Of a stretch of DNA of 25,088 bases, positions 1 to 7,305 are shown one piece after another. The notes below the pieces were generated by a model. It saw only the letters and a program-made list of their open reading frames with translations. It did not search any database and was not told the DNA's origin. The stretch is from a virus. Made by a program: the position numbers and the translations under genes. Position 1 is the first letter of the stretch. Each line of letters opens with the position of its first letter. The DNA lies in the IMG/VR virus record IMGVR_UViG_3300017767_003307, positions 1 through 25,088 of that record; one strand, 5' to 3'.

Positions 1-144
1 GCTTCTAATGCTACTTCAGCTACTGTAAACTACTTTATAGCAGGTGTATTCGATGGAACTGTTGCTGACGCCGCAACAGCTCAAGCAGATCATAGAGGTA
101 ACATTAGAGTAGATTCTTCTAATGATATCTTTATTTATGTATAA
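1..144 (+). CDS. C-terminal end of an unrecognised, probably structural, protein (partial)
   Basis: The first 47 codons of the window form an open frame that ends at TAA 142-144; its start lies outside the window. The visible residues are rich in Ala, Thr, Asn and Asp and end in a beta-strand-like stretch (RGNIRVDSSNDIFIYV). This resembles the C-terminus of a virion decoration or fibre-type protein, but I cannot assign a family. The next gene follows within 30 bases on the same strand. Composition and position before fibre genes suggest a structural role, which is inference. Confidence 0.6.
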   Translation, partial: ASNATSATVNYFIAGVFDGTVADAATAQADHRGNIRVDSSNDIFIYV

Positions 145-170
145 AAAATTAAATGTGGTTACGGAAAATT

Positions 171-344
171 ATGGGACTTATAGATAAAGTCAAAAAAGAT
201 AATAGAAAAGAGTCTGATCTTACAATTCAAGACTGCGAATTTTTACTCGCAAAATTAAGATCTGCAAGTTATACTGGTGATGAATTCGAACAATTCTATT
301 TAGTATTCAAAAAAGTTACAGAAATAATAGAAAAACAGAAATAA
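171..344 (+). CDS. Small helical protein of unknown function
   Basis: A 57-residue charged protein beginning MGLIDKVKKDNRKE, predicted by eye to be mostly helical, with no signal peptide or membrane segment. An upstream in-frame ATG at 153 would add six residues (MWLRKI). I prefer 171 because MGLIDKVKK is a natural phage-style N-terminus and the purine-rich ACGGAAAA lies just before it, but neither start has a true Shine-Dalgarno. The gene is the last one before the terminator at 350-368, so it closes the preceding transcription unit. I do not recognise the family and propose no function. Confidence 0.6.
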   Translation: MGLIDKVKKDNRKESDLTIQDCEFLLAKLRSASYTGDEFEQFYLVFKKVTEIIEKQK

Positions 345-349
345 AATTT

Positions 350-368
350 GGCCTTCGGGCCTTTTTTT
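350..368 (+). terminator. Rho-independent terminator
   Basis: A GGCC stem, a TTCG tetraloop and a GGCC stem (350-361) are followed directly by seven T residues (362-368). It starts 6 bases after the stop of the small gene and lies 15 bases before the TATTTATTT motif, so it separates two transcription units. The UUCG loop makes the short stem unusually stable. Confidence 0.88.
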
Positions 369-382
369 ATTATATTATTAGT

Positions 383-395
383 ACTATTTATTTAA
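383..395 (+). promoter_or_regulatory. Candidate phage promoter element, copy 1 (ACTATTTATTTAA)
   Basis: This is one of seven TATTTAT copies found in the gaps between structural genes. The 13-mer ACTATTTATTTAA is identical to the copy at 16883-16895. It lies directly after a terminator and 63 bases before the start of the 92-residue fibre-type gene, where a new promoter is expected. Promoter function is inferred from position and recurrence only. Confidence 0.42.
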
Positions 396-407
396 AACCT
401 ATTATTG

Positions 408-426
408 GCCCGTAAGGGAAGTGGGC
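408..426 (+). other. Possible 5'-leader hairpin before the fibre genes
   Basis: GCCC (408-411) can pair with GGGC (423-426) across an 11-base loop in the leader between the candidate promoter and the ATG at 458. The stem is short and followed only by CTCTTT, so it is weak as a terminator. The 345-457 gap otherwise holds only the terminator and the promoter motif. Confidence 0.22.
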
Positions 427-457
427 TCTTTGAGTAACCAACCGTAAATAGAATAAT

Positions 458-736
458 ATGCCAAACTGGAAAAAACTAATTGTAAGCGGCTCTGACGCTG
501 CTTTATCAAGTCTTAATGTTACAAATGCTGTTACAGCATCATACTTCAAAGGTGATGGATCTGCTTTAACAGGAATTGATGCCGGAGGATTTGGATACTC
601 TAATCCTATCAGTATGTCAGCAGATACTTCTACTACAGCCGGTAATTACACTTCAATATACGGACCAATGCAAATTAACTCTGGGGTAACTTTTACAGTT
701 GCCGCAACATCATTAGTAAAAGTAGAAACATTTTAA
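458..736 (+). CDS. Short tail fibre-type structural protein
   Basis: A 92-residue protein. The N-terminus (MPNWKKLIVSGSDAALSSL) and the segment TASYFKGDGSALTGI at about residues 26-41 have the look of marine phage fibre proteins, where such Gly/Ala/Ser/Thr-rich repeats form trimeric beta-structures. The C-terminus (YTSIYGPMQINSGVTFTV) resembles the small beta-helix cap seen on short fibre proteins. It is the first gene after the terminator/promoter gap, and the S74 fibre gene follows 3 bases later. I see no Shine-Dalgarno; the leader before ATG is TAAATAGAATAAT. The fibre role is a family-style judgement, not a motif proof. Confidence 0.6.
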   Translation: MPNWKKLIVSGSDAALSSLNVTNAVTASYFKGDGSALTGIDAGGFGYSNPISMSADTSTTAGNYTSIYGPMQINSGVTFTVAATSLVKVETF

Positions 737-739
737 GAT

Positions 740-1879
740 ATGAGTACAATAAAAGTAAATTCAATAGAACCAGCTTCAGGAGCAACAGTAACTGTAACAG
801 GACTTAGTCTTGCAGGTACTGGAATCGTTTCCGGTTCATCCATAGCAACTTCAGCACAAGGAGCAATAGCATTAACTACCAATGGAGTAGCAGCAACAGC
901 ATTAGATTTAGGAGTCAAAACAGACGATAGTCCTCAATTTACAGGAATAAATTTAGGTCACGCTTCAGACACAACTCTAACTAGAGCTTCATCTGGTGAT
1001 GTAAATATAGAAGGTAATATAATATACCGTGCAGGTGGTACTGATGTTCCAGTTGCCGATGGAGGTACAGGAGCATCTACTTTAACTAACGGTGGGGTCT
1101 TACTTGGCTCAGGAACTGGTGCTATTACGGCTATGGCGGTACTAGGGGACGGTGAGATGATTGTGGGAGACGGAACAACTGATCCTGTTGCAGAAAGCGG
1201 TGCGACATTACGTACTTCTATTGGGGTTGGTACTGGAGATTCACCGCAGTTTACTAATCTTGTTTTAAGCGGCGACTTAACTGTAGCAGGTACTAGAACT
1301 GAACTTCAGGTAGCTAACCTGAACGTTGAAGATCTTAATATTACAGTAGCTTCTGGATCAGCAGATTCAGCAGCAGCAGACGGTGCAGGACTTACTGTAG
1401 CCGGAGCTTCAGCTACATTTACTTATTCCCATTCCGGTACGAAATGGAACATGAATAAAAAATTAGATTTAGGGTCTAATGATTTTCATGCTCAAGATGC
1501 TGAGATAGATAGTTTAGGTGTTGGTACAGCAGCATCTGGAACTACAGGAGAGATTAGGGCTACAGGTGATATTACAGCATACTATTCTTCTGACGAAAGA
1601 TTAAAAGTTAACTTTGTACCACTAGCAGGAGCTTTAGATAAAGTTAAAGCAATAGGAGGATACGAATTTGATTGGAAAGACGGAATCGAAGATGCTACTA
1701 GCAAAACAGGACACGATATTGGAGTAAAAGCACAAGAGATACAAGCACAATATCCAGACTTAGTTCACGAAAGAGAAAATGGATATCTAGCAGTCGATTA
1801 TATTAAGCTAAGTGCTGTATTAATCGAAGCAGTAAAAGAATTATCAAATAAAATAGATATTTTAGAAAGCAAAATTTAA
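740..1879 (+). CDS. Tail fibre protein with C-terminal S74 endosialidase-type intramolecular chaperone
   Basis: A 379-residue fibre. Residues 1-280 are Gly/Ser/Thr/Ala-rich repeats, including two copies of a DSPQFT motif (about 64-69 and 168-172) and the widespread marine fibre module around DGGTGAS...GVLLGSGTGAIT (about 107-130). Residues 281-379 form a peptidase S74 (endosialidase chaperone) domain. SDERLK at 284-289 holds the Ser and Lys expected for autocleavage, followed by GYEFDW, GHDIGVKAQEIQ and a terminal helix (LIEAVKELSNKIDILESK). In this family the domain trimerises and folds the fibre, then cuts itself off just before the Ser. The mature fibre would therefore be about 283 residues. 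It is probably a receptor-binding or accessory fibre. The DNA of residues about 102-164 is richer in GC than its surroundings. Confidence 0.88.
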   Translation: MSTIKVNSIEPASGATVTVTGLSLAGTGIVSGSSIATSAQGAIALTTNGVAATALDLGVKTDDSPQFTGINLGHASDTTLTRASSGDVNIEGNIIYRAGGTDVPVADGGTGASTLTNGGVLLGSGTGAITAMAVLGDGEMIVGDGTTDPVAESGATLRTSIGVGTGDSPQFTNLVLSGDLTVAGTRTELQVANLNVEDLNITVASGSADSAAADGAGLTVAGASATFTYSHSGTKWNMNKKLDLGSNDFHAQDAEIDSLGVGTAASGTTGEIRATGDITAYYSSDERLKVNFVPLAGALDKVKAIGGYEFDWKDGIEDATSKTGHDIGVKAQEIQAQYPDLVHERENGYLAVDYIKLSAVLIEAVKELSNKIDILESKI

Positions 1880-2392
1880 GTGGGGCTATTATTTAATTTA
1901 GATACCGATACAGTAAAAGGTCCAACAGCAAGCCTTTATTGTAGAATAGATCAAATAACTATTCAGAAAGAAGTAAACAGAATAATTATAAGTCTTTCAT
2001 ATTTTAACGATATTGAAAAAACTTCTAGAATAGATTCTGTTTCGTATGAAGTCTTAGTTTATGAAAATGGAGATACTGAAGGTAAAGAAATAAGATTACC
2101 TTCTACTTTAAAGTTTGATCTGGGTGAAAAAGTAGTCATTAAAGAGCCTATTTATAAACAAGAGCTAGTTAAGGAAAAAGTTCCTTACGTAAGTTTTGAT
2201 AGTCAAGGAGACGAGATTACAAAATATAGAGAGGTAGAAGTAGAAAAAAATATTAAAATAGGAGAAGAAGAAAAAGAAGTTTTAATTCCTTCTTTTAACG
2301 CCATTGAAAAAGATTTATTTCAATATTGTTATGGCAAAATAAAAGAAGAACTTTTAAAAACTTTTCCATATTTAAAAATAAAAGAAGTATAA
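1880..2392 (+). CDS. Virion-associated protein of unknown function
   Basis: A 170-residue protein with a GTG start at 1880, directly abutting the TAA of the fibre gene; no ATG lies nearby in frame. The N-terminal two thirds read as alternating beta-strands (for example NRIIISLSYFND and SYEVLVYENG). A charged Lys/Glu-rich stretch follows (EVEVEKNIKIGEEEKEVL, about residues 115-135), and the C-terminus is helical (YCYGKIKEELLKTFPYL). There is no signal peptide or membrane helix. Its place between fibre genes suggests a small tail or fibre accessory protein, but I do not recognise the family. The next gene starts 1 base after its stop. Confidence 0.6.
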   Translation: MGLLFNLDTDTVKGPTASLYCRIDQITIQKEVNRIIISLSYFNDIEKTSRIDSVSYEVLVYENGDTEGKEIRLPSTLKFDLGEKVVIKEPIYKQELVKEKVPYVSFDSQGDEITKYREVEVEKNIKIGEEEKEVLIPSFNAIEKDLFQYCYGKIKEELLKTFPYLKIKEV

Positions 2393-2393
2393 A

Positions 2394-3092
2394 ATGGCAG
2401 TAGCAGAATACGGAACTACAAATATAACTTTTCAATCAACAGATACTTGGGCTAATAACGTAGACGGGAATGATAATATTTCAGTATCTGGATCAAATGG
2501 CTGGGCTAGAGATATTGTAGACGATCCAGGAGCAAACAATATAAGTGTTAGTGGGGAATTGAGAGGTAATAAACTATTTTACGGTAATGTTGTAACTAAA
2601 ACTAATATTACTGCTCAAGTTACTTTACCATATACTAGTGGGACAGTAAATGCTTCTAGTACTCTTGCTATAAAAAATAACTCTTTTAATGATAATACAA
2701 CAGTTAGATTAGTAGCATCTCCTACATATCCTTATATATTCCAAAAATGGACATCAGATTCTGGAGGTTCTACTAGCATCTCTACTGATGCTACTTTAAA
2801 TTTAACTGCTACTGATCATACATCAGTAACTAATTTTTACTGTTGGTCAACCTCTCCTGCAAGTAATAATGCAAGCTTAGGTTATCATGCTTCAGATGCA
2901 GCAACTGCGTGTGGTGCTTCAGGTACTACAGTGTACTGGAATGCTGATGATGGGTCTAATTTTGATGATGCATTTGCATTCTATACTGACGCTACATTAA
3001 CTACTACAGTATCAGCAGGTAAGTATTCTGACGGTACATCTGTACTTACAGTAGATTCAAGTGGAGTTATAACTAGCGGTACTATTTGTTAA
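2394..3092 (+). CDS. Adhesin-like beta-rich structural protein
   Basis: A 232-residue protein dominated by Ser, Thr, Asn, Gly and Ala, which is typical of phage adhesins. About residues 115-150 (PYIFQKWTSDSGGS... then LNLTATDHTSVTNFYCW) resemble an InlB-type B-repeat or similar small beta domain. The C-terminal part (about 160-232: HASDAATACGAS, VYWNADDGSNFDDA, FYTDATLTT, AGKYSDG, SSGVITSGTIC) resembles a beta motif common at the ends of marine phage and bacterial surface proteins. Three Cys residues lie in this half. It lacks the S74 domain of its neighbour. The likely role is host recognition, inferred from composition and position. It is the last fibre-type gene before the glycan genes. 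Confidence 0.6.
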   Translation: MAVAEYGTTNITFQSTDTWANNVDGNDNISVSGSNGWARDIVDDPGANNISVSGELRGNKLFYGNVVTKTNITAQVTLPYTSGTVNASSTLAIKNNSFNDNTTVRLVASPTYPYIFQKWTSDSGGSTSISTDATLNLTATDHTSVTNFYCWSTSPASNNASLGYHASDAATACGASGTTVYWNADDGSNFDDAFAFYTDATLTTTVSAGKYSDGTSVLTVDSSGVITSGTIC

Positions 3093-3105
3093 AAATTAAG
3101 TTTTA

Positions 3106-3972
3106 ATGGTAAATGTTATATGGGTATTAGAAAATATCAAAAAACACTCTAGCTTTTATACTGAACTAAAAGTATCTTTACTATTAGCATCAGTAATTCA
3201 ATGGAAAAAGCATAATCCTAATACTAAAACTACTTTATATTGTGATAAATTAACTTATAAGTTTTTATCTGATATAAAAGGGTTAACTTTGTGGGATAAT
3301 TCGTTCAAATGTAATTTTAATGAGAATATTAGTAAGAATATCTTTTGGGCTAGTTCTAAATTAAGTATACTATCTTCTATTGAACAACCTTCAGTAGTTT
3401 TAGATCACGACTTTATAGTATATAAGTCTTTTGAACCTTTTTTGAATAATAAAGTTATAGTTGGTCACGATGAAAATGGTGAAAATTACTATCCTCATGC
3501 ATTAGACGAATACGTAAGGAGAACTAGTCATATATTAAACCGTCCTAACCATAAATCAGTTAATTGTTGTTTTAATTATTACCCTAATCCTGCATTCGCA
3601 AGATCATATGCTAATACTTCATTAGAATTAATGAAGGAATTAACTAAGTTAAACGCTCCTAACTCTAAATACTTAGTTTATGCTGAACAATTACTACTTA
3701 AACACTTATTAGATTTACATAATATTGAATATAATCCTTTAATAACTAATATATGGCATAGTAGTAATAGAAAATGGTTAAAAGGTACTAAAGGTTTAAT
3801 AAATAGTAAAGAAGCTAACTTATACTTTAGACATTATTGGATGGAAAAGAACAAAATATTAGATTCTTCGGAAGGATTTACTTACATTAATGAAATAAAT
3901 ACTTTAAGAAAGATAATCTCTAATTATAGTAACGTTAATATGCAATCTCTTAGTAAACTATCAAAAAGATGA
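3106..3972 (+). CDS. Putative GT-A type glycosyltransferase
   Basis: A 288-residue protein. An N-terminal Rossmann-like half (MVNVIWVLENI...) is followed by the block WASSKLSILSSIEQPSVVLD and a DHD motif at residues 100-102 (VVLDHDFIVYKSF), the expected DXD metal and nucleotide-sugar site. Later features include VNCCFNYYPNP and a helix-rich C-terminus. This fits a cytosolic enzyme of the DUF6734/capsule-synthesis-like glycosyltransferase type; donor and acceptor are unknown. It opens the glycan module, 13 bases after the adhesin-like gene with no terminator between, so it is probably co-transcribed with the fibre genes. The stop overlaps the next ATG as ATGA. Confidence 0.6.
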   Translation: MVNVIWVLENIKKHSSFYTELKVSLLLASVIQWKKHNPNTKTTLYCDKLTYKFLSDIKGLTLWDNSFKCNFNENISKNIFWASSKLSILSSIEQPSVVLDHDFIVYKSFEPFLNNKVIVGHDENGENYYPHALDEYVRRTSHILNRPNHKSVNCCFNYYPNPAFARSYANTSLELMKELTKLNAPNSKYLVYAEQLLLKHLLDLHNIEYNPLITNIWHSSNRKWLKGTKGLINSKEANLYFRHYWMEKNKILDSSEGFTYINEINTLRKIISNYSNVNMQSLSKLSKR

Positions 3973-4142
3973 CAGGAAGCGATATAACTTTTAAGGACCA
4001 GTACGGTAATATTAAAGAAGGTGTAGTAGTTAGTAGCGATAGTTCTAATATACAAGTAAAATACTACGAACCTATATTAAATATGGGATGGATGAATACT
4101 ATAATTAAAAGATCTCAAATAATTAACTGCACTAAATGCTAA
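3969..4142 (+). CDS. Small 57-residue protein of unknown function
   Basis: This short frame begins with ATG at 3969, overlapping the TGA of the upstream glycosyltransferase gene as ATGA, and ends at TAA 4140-4142, four bases before the next ATG. It fills an otherwise empty 173-base gap. The protein (MTGSDITFKDQYGNI...) looks like a small beta-barrel: DQYGNIKEGVVVSSDSSNIQ, then KYYEPILNMGWM and a basic end KRSQIINCTKC. The C-terminal CTKC could bind metal, but two Cys are not enough to claim this. The tight coupling and gap-filling fit make it a convincing gene; the function is unknown. Confidence 0.55.
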   Translation: MTGSDITFKDQYGNIKEGVVVSSDSSNIQVKYYEPILNMGWMNTIIKRSQIINCTKC

Positions 4143-4145
4143 TTT

Positions 4146-4883
4146 ATGAGTATTTTAAATAAAAACTATATTAAGAGTAGTATTACTAATAATAAAGATA
4201 AACCTGTTAACTATAGATGGACTCATGGTGCTACAGACAATGACTTAGGTGATGGTTTATTAGTATATTCTATTATCCAGTATATGAGAGCTAAAGTATG
4301 CGTATGTTTAGGTTCAGGAGGTGGATTTATACCTAGAATAATGACTAAAGCAAGGCAAGATCTACATGAAGCTGGTATATTTGAAGGTAATAATGATATG
4401 AGCTGGGGGGATATAGGGGCAACGTTCGTAGTTGATGCATCTAATAACATAGGAGGTAAAGTAGACTGGTTAAATAAAGATTCTTACTTTAGAAAGACGT
4501 TTTGTCCACGTATAATAAACGAAACTACTGAGAAAGCTTATTATAACTTCTTTGTTAAAGAGGATATTAAGATAGATTACTTGCATATTGACGCAGGCCA
4601 CTCATATAAAGACGTAAAACAAGATTTTAACCTATATATTAAGTTATTATCTAAGAAAGGTATAGTATCTATTCACGATACTGATAAATCTTATTCAAAA
4701 GACTATATAGTTACTAAAGATATAAAAGATCAAGATAATTTCCAAGAATTTACCGATGGTCCATCTAAGTTTATAGTAGATTTAAAGAAAGATACTAAGT
4801 GGAACGTATTTAACTTATTTAATAACGGTATATTAAAATCAAAACCTAGTTCAACAGGGTTAACTATAGTACAACATGCTTAA
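4146..4883 (+). CDS. Class I SAM-dependent methyltransferase
   Basis: A 245-residue cytosolic protein. VCVCLGSGGGFIPR (about residues 51-64) is the glycine-rich SAM-binding loop (motif I). FVVDASN (94-100) carries the acidic residue at the end of strand 2. YLHIDAGHSYKDVKQDF (145-161) and IVSIHDTD (173-180) match the strand 4/5 region of the Methyltransf_24 family, whose members often methylate sugars or are found in polysaccharide clusters. It sits between two glycosyltransferase genes and overlaps the next by 8 bases, so O-methylation of a sugar is the most likely role. The acceptor cannot be read from the sequence. There is no Shine-Dalgarno before ATG 4146. Confidence 0.75.
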   Translation: MSILNKNYIKSSITNNKDKPVNYRWTHGATDNDLGDGLLVYSIIQYMRAKVCVCLGSGGGFIPRIMTKARQDLHEAGIFEGNNDMSWGDIGATFVVDASNNIGGKVDWLNKDSYFRKTFCPRIINETTEKAYYNFFVKEDIKIDYLHIDAGHSYKDVKQDFNLYIKLLSKKGIVSIHDTDKSYSKDYIVTKDIKDQDNFQEFTDGPSKFIVDLKKDTKWNVFNLFNNGILKSKPSSTGLTIVQHA

Positions 4884-5715
4884 TTTAGTTACAGTAGTAG
4901 GTGAGAATACTCATATTCTACCTCATATGCTCAAACATTACGAGAATATAGTAGATAAAGTATATGTTGGAGTATACAGACAGTCATCTGACGATAGTAT
5001 ATTAGAAGAAATAGAAGAATTAGGTATAGAACCGTTTATGATCTATACTGAACCTAAATATAACTGGGAAAGAGTGACTGAAATCTACAATAGTGTAAAA
5101 CAAACTAAAAAAAATGACTGGTGGATAGTATCAGACGATGATGAACTTCAAGTATACCCTGATAATATAGAGTATATTATTAAACAATGTGATAAACATG
5201 GTTATTCTTTTGTTACCGGAGGGTTTATAGATAGAATAGGTATAGACGGTAGATTTCCTAAAGTAAGCAGAGAAACGAATATACATAAGGCTTTCCCCAA
5301 TGCAGGATTCTTTAGATACCCTATGTCTAACGCCTGTCCTAATAAGGTAACCTTAATGAAAGGTAAAGTAAAAGTAACTTCTGGTCAGCATTACGTAGAT
5401 TTTGGTAATAATCAAACTAGCTGGGGTATTAAACACCCTAATAGAATGCCTATAGAAGAATGTTTTACTCAAGTACATCATTTTAAGTGGGATAGCACCT
5501 GTATTAGTAGATTAAAGAAGGTAGCTGATGTTAAAAAGGACTATTCTTTCTCTTCTGAATACGAAATCATGTATAATGCTATAATGAACTCTAATAGTAA
5601 AATTGATATTGCTAATCCTGAGTATTTAGTTGAAAAATTAAAGGAATTTTCGTATATTAATTACTACGATTATACCAATTGGAATAAATTAAGAGATAAA
5701 ATAGTAAAAATATGA
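4876..5715 (+). CDS. Family 2/92-like glycosyltransferase
   Basis: A 279-residue GT-A enzyme. It begins with VTVVGENTHILPHMLKHYENIVDKVYVGV (the 'leave home, walk to a distant interlocutor' start typical of Glyco_tranf_2_4/GT92-like proteins). WWIVSDDDELQVYP at 82-95 follows, with the DDD providing the metal-binding DXD. The block GGFIDRIGIDGRFP and the HHFKW segment near residue 200 are also typical of the group. The last 60 residues are helical. The reaction is transfer of a sugar from a nucleotide donor to an unknown acceptor. It overlaps the methyltransferase by 8 bases and the next small gene by ATGA, which suggests translational coupling. Confidence 0.74.
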   Translation: MLNLVTVVGENTHILPHMLKHYENIVDKVYVGVYRQSSDDSILEEIEELGIEPFMIYTEPKYNWERVTEIYNSVKQTKKNDWWIVSDDDELQVYPDNIEYIIKQCDKHGYSFVTGGFIDRIGIDGRFPKVSRETNIHKAFPNAGFFRYPMSNACPNKVTLMKGKVKVTSGQHYVDFGNNQTSWGIKHPNRMPIEECFTQVHHFKWDSTCISRLKKVADVKKDYSFSSEYEIMYNAIMNSNSKIDIANPEYLVEKLKEFSYINYYDYTNWNKLRDKIVKI

Positions 5716-5942
5716 GTTTAGAACTTGAAAAACAGCTTTTAGAAGAAAGAAAAGTAAAAGCGTTAGAAAAAATAGGTGATACTTTAGATGCTCTTACAAT
5801 ATGGTTTGAAGAAATAGATAAAGATGAATGGAGCAATAGATTACAGTTTTATTTAGGTGAATTTCATAAAATAGTACCAAAAGAAGTAGATGAAACAGAA
5901 ACACAAACTGGGAGTGATAGTTCCATACAGGAACAGACCTGA
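5712..5942 (+). CDS. Small acidic helical protein overlapping the next gene
   Basis: A 76-residue protein starting at an ATGA overlap with the upstream glycosyltransferase. Residues 1-57 are helical and charged (MSLELEKQLLEERKVKALEK ... WFEEIDKDEWSNRLQFYL). The last 18 residues (DETETQTGSDSSIQEQT) are low-complexity and acidic and are read from DNA that also encodes the first 17 residues of the downstream GT7 enzyme in another frame (5890-5942). The disordered tail suggests the downstream gene's constraint shapes that stretch. I do not recognise a family. It may be a small partner of the glycosyltransferases, which is speculation. Confidence 0.6.
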   Translation: MSLELEKQLLEERKVKALEKIGDTLDALTIWFEEIDKDEWSNRLQFYLGEFHKIVPKEVDETETQTGSDSSIQEQT

Positions 5943-7305
5943 TCAACTTAAGGTTTTTAAAGAGTACATTTCAAATTATCTTTATAGTAAGCAGATTACT
6001 CATGAAGTTATAGTAGTTGAACAGCAAGATGATAAACCTTTTAACAGAGGATTACTTCTTAATTGGGGGTGTAGAAAAGCTGAATGGGCAGAATGTGATT
6101 ACGTAGTTTTCCACGATATAGATATGCTTCCAGTTAATGTGGACTACTCTTATAGTGATAAACCACTTCACTTAGTACAAAATTTAGAGATACCAGATGA
6201 AGAGGACTCTCTCTTTTATGATTATTTTGGGGGTGTTACTATGTTTACGTTAAAGGATATTAAAAAAGTAAATGGATATTCTAATAATTACATAGGTTGG
6301 GGATTTGAAGATGATGATTTATTCTTAAGATGCCTTAGAAATGGAGTAAAGATGGATACTTTAGAGTGGGGACAGAGAAGACATTCGGGCATCGGTCTTC
6401 AATTCAATGGTAAAGATTCTTATGTAGCTATAGATAACCCTATTTTAAGAAATAAAGAGTTTAGTATATTTGGTAGCTTCACTACAGATAGTTTAGAGTG
6501 TAATTTAGATTACGAATTCGACGAAATGAGTATTTTTTCCTTTCCTGGTCGAGATATTGCACTTAGTTATCGCTCATTTATGAACTTTAACTTTCAACTT
6601 TGGGATAAATTTATGAATTCTCATTCTATCTATACTAAAAAATATCCATTCGGTAGTTATAATTACGTTATTACTTTTAATTTATCAGGAGAAACGAAAG
6701 AAGTAGAGTTTTATATTAACGGTAGTTTTGTAGGAAGTAAAACTTTGGATTCTTTTGTAAATATTAGTCGTAGTAACAAAAAATTACTTTACCTAGGTTC
6801 AGGAGATCCTAATAGAGAAGTAAAACCTAATTTCTTTAAAGGGCTCATAAATAATTTTGCTATTTACGACAAAGCTCTTACTAATAGTGATATAGCTGAT
6901 ATAAGTAATAACACCAAATATAGTTTATTCGAATATAAAAGTGGTCGAAATTTAATCTTATACTTTGATAGTAAGTTTATTTCTAATAATTCATTTGTTG
7001 ATTTAGCAGGAAGTAGTAATAATATTATAAAAAATTGCAAAAAAGTAGTTACTACTGAACAAACTAGAAAAAAGGTTCCTGTACCTTTTAGAAGACCAGG
7101 AATATTCAAAGCTATACCTCATAAAAATTCTGGTTTTACAGATACTTGGGCGGATTGGTCTAGTAGAACTAATCAACATAAATATTTTAGAGTATTAGAC
7201 AACGAATCTTCTCTTGATAAAGAAGATGGGCTGTCTACTTATTGGGGAGAACTTACAAAAGAAGATAAAGGTAACAATTTTAACCATCTATATGTCAAAT
7301 CATAA
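5890..7305 (+). CDS. GT7 (beta-1,4-galactosyltransferase-type) enzyme with an inserted LamG-like domain, copy 1
   Basis: A 471-residue protein. The N-terminal part carries the GT7 hallmarks in order: LGVIVPYRNR (7-16), VVEQQDDKPFNRGLLLNWG (42-60), the HDID metal site (75-78), DYFGGVTMFTL (111-121) and NGYSNNYIGWGFEDDDLFLR (128-147). In animal beta4GalTs the C-terminal catalytic segment with the metal-binding His follows at once. Here residues about 165-345 instead form a LamG/concanavalin-like domain (GLQFNGKDSYVAI, EVEFYINGSFVG, NFFKGLINNFAIYDKALTNS). The catalytic tail resumes near residue 400 with FKAIPHKNSG (His411) and EDGLSTYWGEL. It should transfer a hexose or HexNAc, while the insert could bind a glycan acceptor. 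Specificity is unknown. It overlaps both neighbours and has no signal peptide or membrane helix, so it should be cytosolic. Confidence 0.82.
   Translation: MKQKHKLGVIVPYRNRPDQLKVFKEYISNYLYSKQITHEVIVVEQQDDKPFNRGLLLNWGCRKAEWAECDYVVFHDIDMLPVNVDYSYSDKPLHLVQNLEIPDEEDSLFYDYFGGVTMFTLKDIKKVNGYSNNYIGWGFEDDDLFLRCLRNGVKMDTLEWGQRRHSGIGLQFNGKDSYVAIDNPILRNKEFSIFGSFTTDSLECNLDYEFDEMSIFSFPGRDIALSYRSFMNFNFQLWDKFMNSHSIYTKKYPFGSYNYVITFNLSGETKEVEFYINGSFVGSKTLDSFVNISRSNKKLLYLGSGDPNREVKPNFFKGLINNFAIYDKALTNSDIADISNNTKYSLFEYKSGRNLILYFDSKFISNNSFVDLAGSSNNIIKNCKKVVTTEQTRKKVPVPFRRPGIFKAIPHKNSGFTDTWADWSSRTNQHKYFRVLDNESSLDKEDGLSTYWGELTKEDKGNNFNHLYVKS

Noticed and set aside
733-918. Minus-strand frame opposite the fibre gene, and similar minus-strand frames at 4223-4450, 6864-7109, 7481-7663, 8246-8431, 14927-15157, 16449-16649, 16945-17154 and 22516-22746
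   Set aside because: Each lies antisense to a well-supported + strand gene, has no recognisable motif and reads as low-complexity shadow sequence.
7214-7291. Upstream start for the second GT7 gene giving 26 extra residues
   Set aside because: The extra residues lie inside the first GT7 gene, and alignment with copy 1 shows that the protein starts at MSNHKLG (7292).
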